A stretch of DNA of 64,000 bases from Todiramphus chloris collaris (GCA_025345505.1 JANVCC010010406.1:11226497-11290496); one strand, 5' to 3'; shown: positions 11,162 through 24,860, counted from the first letter of the stretch. A program made the numbers and translations. The notes: generated by a model not told the origin, from the letters alone.

Positions 11162-13529
11162 TTGTCGGGTGCTCAGGATAGAAGCAGGCCAGGAAGTGGG
11201 TTGATGCAGGAGGACCCCAGACGCATCCCCTCGCTGGGCCCCGGCGGCTGCTGCCATGGTGTAAGTGGGGCGCAGAGGGTCGAGGGCTTTTTCCCCCGGG
11301 TCAGGGAATTTCGGAGGTACAGAGATATGCCCAATCGAGGGGTTTTGCCTCGGAAATACATGTCTGAATATACGCACTTCGTGCCAACTCCTACCAAAGT
11401 TCTCTTGTGATCTGGCCATAACACCAGGCAGAGCAACGGCTTTCCCCATATGTCGATGTCAGAAAGTGATAAAAGGGGAATTAAAATTAATATTTTCCCT
11501 TCAAGAATGGAAGTTGTTAAATGAACACCCAAAAGTTTGAACGATCTAATGAGTTTTGTCAAACATTATTTTTTAAGAAGAAAGATCAAAATATCTAAAG
11601 TTTTGCCTTTGGCCGGTGCAGTGGAGCATAAGAAAAACCTATTAACGTACATCATCTAGCCACGAAAGCAACCGCTGGACACGTACAACAGAAGGTAAAT
11701 AGATTATTTTGTTTAACAATGCTGACAGCTTGTATGGAGCAGAATTGGAGAGATCTAAATATTAATAGATTAATTCAAGTGGAGCAAAAGTTACAAATCA
11801 TTAGCTGAAGAAAGTTGGCTTCCAGCCGACATTCTATAGGGGCATGAGGGAAACGTGGTAACTGCTGTTGCCGGCTACAAAAGGGCAGTTTTTGTATATA
11901 ATTTATTTAGATGAAGTGTGCAGAATGTTTTTATTTGTTCTACTTCTAGCTGTCTCACCTCTGTGTGAACTCCCCAAACCCAGATATACTCCAAATACTT
12001 CTGCTCCCCCTTCTGCACACTTCCCTCCAACGTGTTTGCTTTGGCAACTTTCATGTTCTTGCAAACAATTCTTCCAAAGATATCAATCACTCTTGCACCC
12101 AAAGAGAAATACTGTACACTCAATGCGATGACAAAGTGAAACATGTTTGAAGCAAACCATGTGTTCCAGTGTGCCAGGGATTATGTTATTTGTTCAAGGA
12201 ACATGTTCGGAATATTTTAGGCTTCTGTTACTCCTGTAATAGTAAATTTTATTGTCTGCCGTTGCGCTATATTATTTCAGAGACAACCCAAATACCTCTT
12301 TACACGGGGAGTGCTTCTAAAGCGGGAAGCCGACTCCGCATCGCGCTAGGGGAATTCACTGGCCCAGGGCATTTTATTTTCTAATGCCGTTTGCCCTTCG
12401 AGACATGCCAGCGCGGCGGGAGCGCCCTCCTGCTCATGGCCCACGCGTGCCCACCCTGCCCCGCGCCAGCCGAGGAACGGGGCTCACGGTGGCCCGTAAC
12501 GGAGGCCCTCTGCCCGCAGGGGGCAGAGCCAAGGACGGCGGGACCCACCTGCAGCGCCCCTGCGAAGCCCGCGGAGCCGGCCGTCAGGTAGGAGCCCGGC
12601 GTGCCGTGGCTGCGAGCAGGTCCGGCAGGGTTGCAGCGGCCCCTGGCTACTGCGTGGACCCTCAGCCCCTGTTCGCGGCAGGCACTGGTGCCTGCCTGCC
12701 CCGCCTCTTGCGAAATCCTAATTTCACGTCCTGATCTTGCGGGTGGATTTCGTTTGGGTTTTGTTTGTTATTGTTATTGTTTGTGGTTTTGTTTATTTGT
12801 GGGGTTTTGTTTGCTTGTTTTGTTTGTTTGTTTTGTTGTTTGTTTTTTTCTTTCTCTTTTTTTTTTTCGCACCGGTTTCCAAACAGCCTTGCTCGCCAGG
12901 GAACGGGACGTCTCGGCGGTATGGTCACCGTGCGGCTGTTCCCACTCGAGGCTGGAGTACTGCCTGGCTGTACCGAAAGCCCACGGGAGTGGGTATCCTG
13001 CAGCCACTGCCTCTCTGCGGGGGCTGATCTTCCGACCCCTCTGCAACGGCGGCGAGGCACAGCCTGACACTGGCACCTTGGGTCCTCTCTGAAATACATC
13101 AGTGCTTCTTTCAAACTTCGCAGGGAGCCTCCTGGCACCAGCGCGGAACAGTGAATTGTTCTTAACGCTAAAGTGGCTTCGCGCCCCTTTCCCCTCGACC
13201 TTTCCGCTTGGGCGGCAGTGCCCACGGCGCCCTTGCTTGGTGTGAGGAGTGTGTCGGACCTCCCCACCCTCCCCCGTGCTGGGGAGTGCCCTGACCCGGC
13301 ACTCGTTGTGCAGCGGTACAAAGAAGCCATCGCCGCCAGGTCCGTCCCCTCCTTGCTGTCTGGCGCGACAGAGACCTTGCCCGTCCACGCAGCTACCCCG
13401 GCCGCCGCTGCGGCACTGCCAGCGCAGGCGGAGCCTCTGGCTGCTTAAAGGCGACTGAGCTTCTGTCGTCGCTGGAAAGGCAGCCTGGTAACTTCATGCA
13501 ACCCTGGCACGCTTTTGCTCTCCGCAAAG

Positions 13530-13655
13530 ACCAGGCCGTCGGAAATAACGGGTCTGCTAGTCAGATGTCATTAAATTACCGCGATTATGCATGAACCAGT
13601 TCAGACACCACCTAATTTTCTTGATTTGGCATTGCTGACCGAAGTAAAAGTGACA
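13530..13655. promoter_or_regulatory. Enhancer-like block with POU/homeodomain words
   Basis: A non-coding AT-rich block between two CpG islands. It contains CATTAAATTA, GATTATGCATGAA (octamer-like ATGCAT with an adjoining ATTA), CCTAATTTTC and a TGATTTGGCA half-site. It lacks repeats and coding frames. It is assigned by texture and motif density only. Confidence 0.35.
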
Positions 13656-14510
13656 GTGCCTTGCTCCAAAAGGAGCAGAGCTACCGGCTGAGGGATGTCC
13701 GTGTTTCTGACCTGGAGCTCATTTCAAGGGAAGAATATACAAATTTCCCAGAAACTCATTTTTAAACTTCCTCTCGTAGGACTCTCGCTGGGCCTGAGGT
13801 CAGGCTGTACAGCGGCTGCCTCAAACGGAATAGCCCTGACTGCATCGTTCGGGGAAGGGAAATAGTCTGTTTCATTAGAACAACAGAGGGTTTTGACGGC
13901 TTGAACTGGCAAAGTGTCCACTCTGCCCGTCTGGTAAGGACAGAACGGGCCTGCTAAGGGCAGAAGAAATGGCATGGCTGAGCAGAAGTCTCCTCTTCGC
14001 ATCGAGCAGGACAGGACTGATTTCCGAGGGTGCTTCAGAGCATTAAGATTCCTGGGTGGAAAAAGGGTTTATCACAGTAAAGGACGGTGCTAATCCAGGG
14101 ATACCCTTCCCTCGGCGCTCCCCAAAGAAGTAACAGTTTGTGAAAGGTTCCAACGGGGAAAATAGAGTGGGGCGCTGTTCAGAATCAGAAACTTTTTACT
14201 TTGTATACATATTTCTTTCTTTGTATTCCCACCCCCCACCTCCCTCCCCAGTAAAATGTTAAAATATGTTTGTGTTCGCGTATGTTAGCTCCGCAAGAGT
14301 CATCTGTGAGGGAAATTCTATTCTGAAATAGTTCACACCTTTGCGCCGCACACCTCGGCCTATGGACACTCCATGTTCATTATTTGTGTTTTATGGGCGT
14401 GTTAGGCAGCTTTCAGCAGTGAGTTTAAGGCATGAGCCACCGCCCTTCTCAAGATGGTGGGAAATGTCTTTCATCACAACAGGTAGGACGGAGCAATAAG
14501 GAGTGACGAG

Positions 14511-14518
14511 TATATAAG
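14511..14518 (+). promoter_or_regulatory. Candidate TATA box (TATATAAG)
   Basis: The word follows GAGTGACGAG and precedes GCTAGCGCACGG. A start near 14,540 would be expected. Downstream is a poly-A stretch at 14,682-14,706 and then a CpG island. No coding exon is evident. Confidence 0.3.
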
Positions 14519-14681
14519 CTAGCGCACGGTTTAGGTCTGGGACAATCCTTAATAAGCACCCGGAGAAAGATACTTGCAGGGCTGTAAAGCAAACAAACAA
14601 GAAAACAAATAGCTTAACCCTCCCCCTCCTCCCTCCACCCCCCCAGTCAACCAAAGAAAAGTCAAAAATGTTATATGTATT

Positions 14682-14706
14682 AAAAAAAAAAAAAAAAAAA
14701 AAAAAA
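14682..14706. repeat. A homopolymer (about 25 bp)
   Basis: A nearly pure A run between a C-rich segment (about 14,620-14,645) and a CpG island. No retroposed gene body with a matching poly-A end is recognisable upstream. Confidence 0.85.
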
Positions 14707-16399
14707 TTGCAGGGGAAAGTAACTTATTGCAGATACGACGAAAGGGCAGGAAAACGAAAAGGAGGAGGCTCTTTTGTTTTTTATCTCGTTCTCTCTCGGA
14801 CGGAGCCGGCACCGCCGAGAGGAGCCCAACCCAGCCCGGTGGGGAGCCGGTACCAGCAAAAGCGACAGGGTGACCTCTGCCCTGCTCCTGCCAGCGAAGA
14901 AGAAACAAGGGAGACAGCACATGTGCTTGTTCCTGGAAGGGCAGCCGGGAGCCGTTCCGCCTGGCAGAAAGAAAGTGGGCAGAGGTTTCCCCAGGCAGCT
15001 GCCGTCATACCGTAGCTTCTCCTGGCCCTGGACCCTTCTTCGTGAATTTACCGCCTATAGCTCTCTAAGGAACAGGCCTGGAGGGAAGAAAAAGCCATGC
15101 TGGCAGACGGATGATTGCGATCGCTCCCCGGGCGTGGGTCCGAGTGAAGGGCTCCGTCCTGGGACACCTCCGGTGCGAGGCAGCCCGGCGCCGGGCCTCC
15201 CCCCCTCTCCCACTTCGTGGCTTTATCTGATCCGCTCGTGGCTTCTTCCGATCCTCGACGTACAGCACCCGGTTGGCCGCTGTGCTTTAAGTATGGCAAG
15301 GATGGGGGCACGGAGGGACTACGTGGGTGTCCTTATTTTCTGAAACGTTGAAGGGATGTATCTGTTAGTGGGACATTTTTCCTTTCGAGCAATGCTTAGC
15401 TTCCTTTGACTCTGAGTAGAACATGGCGAAGCACGCCGGAAAATGGAAAGAGATGTGCTTGTGACTGTTCATTTCATCTACCAGAGAAAATCGACCTGGA
15501 TGACTGAAATCCAGAGCCGAGGCAGAATAGTCTCGACCACATTTGGTTTTATAGTAAATTAATACTGTAGTCTATATAGTTGAACGGGAAAACGAAAGCC
15601 AAACTAAAACCCTTGTCAAAATAAATACTCATCAGCAAATACTTTGATTATTAAAAATGCTTTATTAAGTGTCTAGCATTTCAAAAGGAAAAAAAAAAAA
15701 TTGAGAAAGAAGCGAAAAGTCAGCCCCAGTGCCACATGCTTTGAAGCTCATCCCCGAGTGTGAGATAAGACGTTGATTAGTCTGCATTGTGTGGGGCTAT
15801 AGGAAGAGACTCATAAAGTTTTGTTAGCTATTATCTCGTTTAGCGGCTCTCACGACGGTCCAGTTGTGGTGGCTTGCCTCCGGTCGCATTTGAGGTTCTG
15901 CAACGGGACAGGAGCAGTTTAAAACCGATATCCCGAAAACCACTCAGGCTGCTCGAGGCGGTGAGGATGCCCTTGTATGAGGAGCCACGAGGGATTCGGG
16001 GTTCCTTCAGAGTGTTGGGGGGCTCGGCTGATGCAGCTACCCCCTGTCCCCGAGGAGAAAAAACATCAAGGCTGACCCCCCCTTTGTCCTTGGTCACGCA
16101 GGCTGCCGCACCGTCTCTCTCCCTTCTAGGGCTGCTATAAACAGCCTGGAGACTTCTCAGCTTTCTGGTCCTCAGGGCTGGACGCCTGAAACGTCCAAAG
16201 CTGGCACGGTGCACGAACTGAAACCTTTATAAACTTATTTCCCTCAAAGTCTTTATTAACTACCCCCAAGGACCATGACTGCTGCTGCTTCTCCTCTTGC
16301 ACGGTGGTGGTCTGGCACCTCCACGAAGCACACATGCTAAACAGATTAACATGCTTCGGCTGACCCACACTTCACAAACCGGGGATAGAGTTTCTCCAG

Positions 16400-19379
16400 C
16401 TCCATGTGGAAATTAACCTACATGTAGCAATGGTCAGCTACAAAGAGGGAGTTCCCAAGCAATCTAAACAACCTACAGCTCTTTGTTACTTTTTCCTTTC
16501 TCTCCCTTTCCATGATTAAATATTTATTAAGTTAGAAATGTATTAAATAAAAATAATTAAAATATATTAAAATAGAAATAAAAGCGAAAAAAACCGGAAA
16601 AAAAAAGAAAACAAACAAACAAACAAACCAACCTTGTTTCTCCTCTTCACCCACTCTTCCCTTTTCCTTGGGCTTATGCACATACCTGCAAGGTCCTCTT
16701 TTGCGGGTTCTTTTTTGTTTCAGAATCGCAGGGCTTCTTTTAGAAAAGACTAAAATCTCAGTTGCATGGCTTATTAAATGTTCTTGCAGGGCAGGTTAAA
16801 CGCACAGGTTTGTGAGTGGCATCACTGTTGGAAAGGGTTCAGTAGCTGATGACCCCCCTCCCTCCAGTTACATTTGAAAGCACCCTGAGATAGAGATGTT
16901 TGCAGGTAGCCGGGGAAGGAGTTTCCAGTGTGCTAATCCTACCACTTTCTCTGTAACAGCTTCTTGTCCCTGTGCCTTTGCGAGATCGATCCTACCCTCT
17001 CACCCCTCGGCTGCAAGCCCCAGGTTTTCAGAAAGGGTAAGAACAAATACAAGTAACTGTTGGCTTGTGTCACACGGGGCTGTCATGGTAATAAACACAG
17101 GGCTTCTCCTCCAGGAATTCCTAATCCTCCCTGTGTGGCTCTAGCCCTGTGGATAATATCATTACAGGACTAAACAAATAAACAGTCAACCCAAATCAAG
17201 CGGGAGGAACTGGGGACCACAGTTCCTCTCTGCAAAGATGATACAAGTAAATTTACACTCATAGCTTGGAGAGAGTCCAGTGGCTATGAATAGCTGCTCA
17301 GTTCTACAACACTGTCTCTGGGCTGGGAAATGGTGCTGACCCTCCTGCTCTGTATTTGCTGCAATCAATGTGAACTATTCAGGGCTGTGTTTTCCTTACT
17401 ATCCTCTGCTGGGAACATCAAGGACCACTAACACTTTTATGAACCTGGGCTCGGGGAAGACGCTTTTACTGCAAAGTTGGAGTATTAAACCCAGTGACAT
17501 GGATAAGAGGTTAACATGCTTCTGCCAACCAGGAGTTGGTCTCTCTCATGTGATTTCCTGTTGTTCTGGCTCCTGCCTTGTATTTGATAAACTTGCTCAC
17601 GTGCTGGGATGCACAGCCACATTCTTCCTTGTCCTGTAAAAAATAACATAAAAAAAAAGCTGAATCCATCTGCAATCAAAATCCAACACAACTAAGACTT
17701 TTTAATAGCACTCTATAAATTCTGCTATCACCTTGCAATAAATAACCTGAATGGCATATTGGGAACATTAGCATTTATACCCTCATCCCCTCAATAAAAA
17801 CTACATATATCAAAATTATCTGTATGAATCTGACTCCATCTCACAAGAATTCCAAATCCCTGGATATTTAGTACCCTTGCCCCACCCCCAAATGCTAATT
17901 AATAAATAATATTTCAACACAGTTGATTTTCTAGACACTTTTAAAATTAGTTGTCTAAAGGGTTACACTTTTGGGGAGAGGGATGTTTTATTCCTTCTTA
18001 GGCAAAGATGGTAATAGATTGTTTACTTATCTGCATAGTCTCTTTGCAAGGAGTCTCCTGAAATCTGTTTTCTACAACTGCCAAGTGTTAGAGATGTTTA
18101 GCTCAAATTAAATCTTTCATTTTTTATATATAAAAACAGCAATAAAAACATCACACCCAAAGTGTACCCTGAAGGATGGGCTCCTACAGAGCTGTGCTTT
18201 TGCAGATTTTGTTGTTGACATTATCTTAGATTGTGCTGTGAAATTCTTCTTGCGCAAGAACTTCTTGTCTTCTATGGCTACCGCCTCCTTAGGAGGTACT
18301 TTCAGGAGTATACTGTTCAGAATGTAGTTTTATGTGCTTGCATCCTTGCTGGTGCCCATCAAATATTTGTAAAAACCAATCTAGGTGACTTCTGACTGCA
18401 CTAATAATGCCTAGATGCTGACTTTTGCATCCCAAAGAGGAGACGAAGGTGCTCACAGAGCTTCTGCGCTGTAGCCTACTCTGTGACTTGCTTGGTAGAG
18501 GAAGGAGCTACTTGGCCCCTCTACCAGTTTCTTTCCCAATTAATTGGCATTTATCCCTTCCTTACCTGACACCCAACCTCTGGCCTGTCTTGCTCCTTAC
18601 TTTCATTTTGCTTCTCCCTAAAGCTGGCTTGGTCACTGAAGCAGGTGTACCCCCATCACAGTTGTTATTTCAGAGCACAAGTTCCAGGCATTTCCTGACA
18701 GTGATAGTGACACAGCAGGGAAAGGAGGAAGGGCAACACCTAGCTACCTTTTCCACAAAGTGGGATTTAGACTCAGAAATCCTTTCCCTCACCACAAAAA
18801 CATGTTGAACCTGGGAAAAACTTTCTGATGAGGTACCTGGCAACCCCTGCTCTTGTTAGTGCACAGATGGACAGAAACATCACAAAGTGCAGCTGTGCTG
18901 GGGAAAGGGCACAAATCATTTTCTTGGCAACTGCTGAAGATAGGACTAAAATTTGTGTTTCATTGTCCAGGGACATAATTCATCTCTTAAAACCGAGAGG
19001 TTAGTAGTTCAGTCTCCAGGGGAGGAGAACTCAAAGAAGAAATCAGATTTATTCCCTTAATAAGATGAGTTCAGAGTGCAGGGATATTTTCTTAGCATGG
19101 CTTCTTACAGCCATTAAATCACATGGGTGGTTTTAAGATCTGCTTTGCCCTCTCCAAGCTGTGCAAGTTCCTCATGTTAGTCCAGGGCTCCTTACTGGGG
19201 AGCTTATTAGCATGGGAAAGCTATCACTGAAGAGGAAAGTCTGCAGCTCTCCATCCACCAAGTGTGATGCAGGGGGGCAGCAGTCAAAGGAGTGAAGTTG
19301 CTGGAGTTGCTGGCTCCCACTGCCCTTTTCCATTAATAAAACCCACCACAGCACGATTGGCTTTGGCCTCCTTTCCATT
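16400..19379. other. CpG-poor non-coding DNA; no gene seen
   Basis: Composition changes here to typical AT-rich, CpG-depleted DNA. There is an A-rich patch with (AAAC)n at about 16,590-16,630. Open frames are short and match nothing I know. No RNA gene or recognisable transposon is visible. Confidence 0.6.
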
Positions 19380-19540
19380 GTCATAAAGCTGGAATCAAAG
19401 AATGTGACTGCTTTTATTGGCAAAACTTTTGCTCCATCAGTGACGTCAAAATGCAGGAGGCGGCTGAGGGTTCACCGGCAGCTCAGTGCAGAGCGGGCTT
19501 TCTGGGTGAAAGGAGCCTTCTGTCAATGCCCCTCCTGAGA
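19380..19540. promoter_or_regulatory. CRE-like, locally CpG-enriched element
   Basis: A perfect palindromic cAMP-response element, TGACGTCA, lies at 19,441-19,448. It is followed by a short GC-rich patch with several CpGs (to about 19,505), inside DNA that is otherwise CpG-depleted for kilobases. CpG survival suggests germline hypomethylation, so this may be a small promoter or enhancer. No TATA box or coding exon is linked to it. Confidence 0.35.
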
Positions 19541-22500
19541 CACTTAGGTTTAAGGAAATGTTTGTACTGCTCTAGAAAAAGAGCTGGCCGGGTGTTTTTC
19601 TTTTGTGCTTAGGCACTCTGAAAGGAATTCCTGTGGGCACAATTATCTCACATATGGTGAGTCAGAAATGAAACAACAACAACAAAAAAAAAAAAAAAGG
19701 CCAAAGGGAAAAAATGAGAGAGAAGAGGAAAAAAAAAATCAAAGGTCACTTGGATGCTTTGGCCCAGCACAGGAAAGGGGAAAATCCACCTTGGAGGATA
19801 CAACTTACTCAAGGTGGAAACCCATGATCAAAGCAACAGGAAACTGTGAACAAGCAGTGGCCCAGTTAAAAGCATTCAAACAAATCCCAGTGTCTGCAAA
19901 TTGTAGGAACAGGGCATCAGTGTTGCAAACGAAACAGAAAATATATGTCTGTGTATGTGGTGAACTTCATGGGTCTGTACCTTTTTCACCAAACAGCTTG
20001 TCTGGAGAAAAACATAGGAATTCAATGGAAAAAGAGGTTGCTTATGGGCAGACAGTCTTGCCTTATCTTCACTACTACCTGCATAGTTCACTACCAGCTC
20101 CTTAATGGGATCCTACCTTGACCCTGTGTGATCCTGCACAAAGCATTACTTAGTCCTTCCAGCTTCCCTGTGGCAAAGGTTACAACAAATTAAACCCTAT
20201 GCATAGAGGTGAAAATGAGGTTTTACCCCCAGCCAAACAGGCAGTCACAGGAAAGAAGAAAATCTACTGAATTTGTTCAGCCTTCACTGATAGGAGGCAA
20301 AGCAGAATCAAGGAGAGTTGTTACTTCAGACAGATTACCTGTATAGGGTAGTGATACCAATTTGAATCCAGTAGTCAACAGGGCCTAGTCCTTTTTTCCC
20401 ATGAAGAAGATGTTACCTCTCTTTGAAATTCAAAGATCCCATAGTGTCTGGAAAATCTAAAAGTCTTTTCAAAACTACTTCATTTAACTTCACCCTGCAA
20501 TTTTGCGATTAAGTGATTGTATATTTGGCCACAACTTGATTGTTTAGATGCTCTCACTTATGCTCATGCTCTTCTTGGAGAATGGTTTGGCTACTTCACT
20601 ACCTCTAGCTGGTCAATATGATTGCACCTTTTGCTGCGTTTGAATTCAGATTTGCTTCATGTCCAAAGTGTTCCAATACCTGCCCACATTTAAACACCAG
20701 TACAAATTCCAGGACTGGGAAAGATGTGATGAAACCCTGAACTTTCACTACCTGTCAGTGTCCATGCTGACCAACAGGTCTCTCTCTTTCCATGTGAATA
20801 ACAGCATCGGGCTTTTTGCTAGAGGACATTGACTGTGTGCCACAATGCACTGTGAGGCTGGTATCAATACATGCATGGGTCAGGGACCATGTCTGAGCCT
20901 GTTTCCCGGGCTGTGTTGACAGAATGGGTATGGATGAAACCCTTGAATCAGAACACCAGTGGATGCCTAATGTTCTGCCAGGATGTTTGGCCTCAATGGA
21001 ATCACACTAAGGATGAGTTGATGTAAGACCAGCAGTGGGGAATCATGGTGTATCACAAGCCTTCCTCGGCATCAACTCTGCAAAAGACATTGCAGCATGT
21101 TTGAGTTTCTGCTCAGAGCAGTAGGGGATGGATCAGACCACCAGCTTCTAAAGCTTCCAAAAGGGCTTATTAGATTTGATTGTTGGAGTCTAGCACCCGG
21201 TAGATTATCAGTTTCTCTGGCATTTTTTTTCCCATGAGGCACAGCAAGACAAGGCAATAGATATGGTAGATATTAGGCTGTTTTTTTTTTTTAATTATTA
21301 TTTTAAAATTAATTTTTATTTTTATTTTGTTATTTTTATTGTAAGTGACAGAAAAACACAGATGTTTTTATTTTGAGAAAATATGAAAACAAAGTGTTGA
21401 CTCACTTGCTACTTCATATGTGTTAACCCCTCTGCCACCCAAAAAAACCCAAACGAAACAACCAAACCCTAACATATGCTCTCTAAACACTTGGCCAAGG
21501 GGCCAAATGATGACCCAAACCATGTGCTTGTGCAGACTCCCCCACTTTCTTGGGTCCCCTTACCTTCATGGTCGCAGTCCTGGGGTGTTGTTCCACTATT
21601 ATGTGTGCCACAACATGGCGATGAGCCCAGCCTCCTTCTCCTGCCTGCCGTCTATGCAGCTGGGTGAGCAAGCCTGCAGAGAGAAGCAAAGCTGCCCCAC
21701 CATCACCCACCCAGGAGACCCTCCATGCAGCCTGTTGGTGCTCTGCTTGGGGTCTCAGATGGGATCATGGCAGCAAACACTCATAATTCTTGGTCAGCCA
21801 TGCCATTGCAAAGCCCAGTGAAAACGTTTTATTCAGGTTCAGTTTAACTATACTAAACTCCCTGCCACAAAAAATCATCTTTACTGTAATTACTTTGACT
21901 TTGAGATGTGTGTGGTCAAGTCCCAGTCATTGGGCTTGAAGCTTAGATAAAAACAGATAGCACACTAATATTTCTGCAGTTTCTTTTGTCTGACAGTGGT
22001 GGTATTATTTTTTTGATCCATTTTAGGAGTGTGAGTATCTTGTATCTCTGATCTTAGTAAAGACCAGGGGGGGATATGTTTATTATTACTTTTAGTAGTA
22101 ATTATCTGCTTATTTTTATTCCAGTCAACTAGTTTCTCATCTGAAGAAAAAAACCCAAAAACTTCTGTGAGGAATTAATTTTCACTTAAGGCGTATAAAT
22201 TATGTTGTGTGAAAGAAAGTCTACAGACTGATTTGTTTTCACCAAAGAGCTCCAGTCTAAAATTGTAGTGGGTTTGCATTACAGCCTCTCTGTTATGATC
22301 ACAGTGTATATCCACTGGAAATGCACTGGCTGTGATAGATGTATACAGGTGCAATAGAAAGCAGAATTTGCATAATACTTTTGCAGTTTTGATCCTGTTA
22401 CAAATTCCTTGGCTTTCAAGAGCAGCCTCCCAGAAATCATAAGATTGTAACCTGCACATAAATACTGCGCATGTGTACAAAAGTTGTACTGTTTGTTTTT

Positions 22501-24860
22501 CTGGCACAGAACTCACTTTAAAATGAGATTACTTAATTGAAGAAAACAATTCTTGACATGTTGCAAATCAACATTTGAACCAAATCTTCTCCTTTTGCGT
22601 ACAGAGAGGATGAGTGCACTCTAGCCTGTTTAATCCATGTAGAGCTCAATGAATTCATTTTAACCACTGAGGCATTTGATTGGTAAAACATAATGTAGCA
22701 CAGTGTGAAGCAGCTTGCCATCAGTTAAATTGTTTTGCACAGTCAGATTGCTTTGATAATTTTTTGTCTTGTGGGGCATCTTCCATAATTCCTTCAGATA
22801 AGCTCTAGCTTCACAGACAGAGCGACAGACAATTATAGTCAGGGACACTTGTTCAGATAACACAGTTTTTTTAAATACCTATGGTTGATAGTTACTGAGT
22901 ATATTGTAATTTGGGTATAGTCTTTATATACTTATGTCTACTTTAAGTGTTTTCTAAGCATATATAGCTATATATATATAAATATGTGTGTGAATAAATA
23001 TTTACTTGAATCTCTTGGCGATAATAATAACAACAATAATTTATAAATTTGGAATTGTGTTGGGTCATCATCCAGGCAACAAAGGAGCCAAATTTATTGA
23101 GATCAGAAGTCCAAACAGTATTACTGTTACTAGTCCTAGAATTATTTTTTTTTCTGGAATCACTGCTGTTTTCCATTGTGAGTTGAAAAGTAACAGAAAT
23201 ATGTCAAAATTTTGAAAATATCTGGAGATAGGAGGTGATGGAAATTGTATCACCAAAGGGCATCCTAGGATCTTGAGTCCTAAGAGCATCCCTTGCACAG
23301 GGTAATAGCCTAGCCTTTCCCTGTGTGTTCTTTTTGCTGTCTTTTTTCTGCTCCATATTCCCATTTTTTTCTGTAGGTCATCCTGAGGCATTCTGATGTC
23401 TGAATGATCTTCCTAGAAAGGGGGACACTTTTGTTTCAGGCTTGCCTTGTTTAACTTGTTATAAGTTGGAGTCCCTGAGAAGTCACATCTACCATTTTCT
23501 TTCTTACTGAATTAATTTTGAAATCTGATTTCTCGATTTTAATCCTTCCAATACTCTGCCATGCCAGCATCAAAACACAGCTGACATTATAATTTCAGCA
23601 CACACCTTGTATTTTCTTTTGTTAACTGTAAAACAGAGATGTCAATAGTTTTCACAATATCTCTTGTTAGTGAAAATAACCTGATTTTGTGAGGGCTTAA
23701 TAAAGGATTATGTATAGATTCTGTGATTATCCCCATGGAAGACTCTAGTCACCATTATTCAGCATCTCCACCCATTTTGTATGCAGAGGCTTTCCAAAGG
23801 TGGAGTCAGGAAGTCATCTGCAGAAGGCAAGCTGCACTGGACATCAAAAGAGGTTGCTAATAGCAGCAATTTACATTGATTAGGCTACCTAATCAACGTA
23901 GGACACGTATATCCCAATTCAGTATTCCACACAAGGTATTTCATATTTATTTTCTAATACATAATCAGTCAGGGCTGTATTAAACATCTAGTTTTTTTCA
24001 GCTTTTGCCACAAAAGGTTGGTTTTCAGTGATGCATAATCAGAAGTGAACATTAACATTACCTGGTGGTATTATACCATTTATATTTTTTACAGAGGCAT
24101 TCTTCCTAACAAGTACACATAGGCACTTCTGTGCATACTTACGTACAAACACATGCACACAAATAGTTCAGACTTTAGCTAGCTGCATGCTGCTACAGGG
24201 TGAAGAAAGTATTTTGTTGGAATTCTGACCAAATGGAGAAAGGAGAAGGGGTGTTTTGTATTGAAATTTTCTTTCATCTCGCTATATGGCCTCACTAGTC
24301 AAAAAAAAAAAAAACAAACCCACAATTCCTATGCATAAAGTGAATAAAATGAGTTCAGAAATATTCTGATATTCTAGTTGCACGAGAAAAGAAGTAATGA
24401 AGTCACAAATGCTGTTCGCAGTAGAGGTTTTGTCTTTAGCTGTACATGTTTTGCCTTTCTAAACTTTATACTAGATGATTAATTTCCTTAAGTGTAACTA
24501 TGTTGTTAATTCCATACTATTTCTTCAGCTTAAGTTTAGAGTTAAGTTTACAGACTGCAACATTAAAATGTTTTACGGTGTGATTGCTTTACCTGTGCAC
24601 AGAACAAGATTTATACAATTTCCTCATCCAAACTCAATAAATCACATCTATTGCACATTAAACCACCTCCCACTCTCAGTAAATTAATTTACTAAAATGT
24701 CTTTAGTTCTCTTAGTTCATGAACAATAATTCATGTTGAACTGGCTAAGATATCTATAAGTACATTATGCTTGACTAATCTGCAACATGAAATGATCGTT
24801 CTTAGGAAACTGTAATGAAAAGAAAATCTTCCCAGTACAGATTTGTTGCATAGATACAAA
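19541..24860. other. Non-coding DNA; no gene seen
   Basis: AT-rich DNA with A runs near 19,683-19,698 and 24,301-24,314, a T run near 21,283-21,292 and a short TA-rich stretch near 22,960-22,980. A 166-codon frame at 19,605-20,105 is dominated by lysine and glutamate from A-rich sequence and is rejected as a gene. No transposon or RNA gene is recognised. Confidence 0.55.

Larger units (their letters stand above)
1020..16200. promoter_or_regulatory. Broad CpG-rich domain (CpG-island cluster)
   Basis: CpG dinucleotides are dense in repeated blocks: about 1,020-2,010, 2,570-4,260, 5,240-6,200, 6,540-7,430, 8,250-9,780, 10,020-10,300, 12,330-13,460, 14,750-15,300 and 15,830-16,130. They also persist in the AT-richer DNA between those blocks. 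After about 16.3 kb they become rare. In vertebrates such wide, unmethylated CpG-rich tracts usually surround developmental transcription-factor genes. I found no homeodomain, zinc-finger, HMG, forkhead or bHLH exon in either strand here, so the associated gene is probably outside the window or represented only by untranslated or non-coding exons. The many open frames above 60 codons in this interval overlap on both strands and are the expected result of high GC with few stops. Confidence 0.75.

Noticed and set aside
12384..12587. Open frame ending in a donor-like CAG/GTAGGA
   Set aside because: One plausible donor in GC-rich DNA is weak evidence; the encoded residues are arginine-, proline- and glycine-rich and no acceptor-bounded partner exon is seen.
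12662..13388. Minus-strand frames above 200 codons
   Set aside because: They include translated GTTT/TTTG low-complexity sequence (poly-Asn/Lys/Gln) and GC-rich island; no recognisable domain.
19605..20105. A 166-codon plus-strand open frame
   Set aside because: Much of it is lysine, glutamine and glutamate from A-rich sequence; no domain, splice support or start context; adjacent sequence shows no coding texture.
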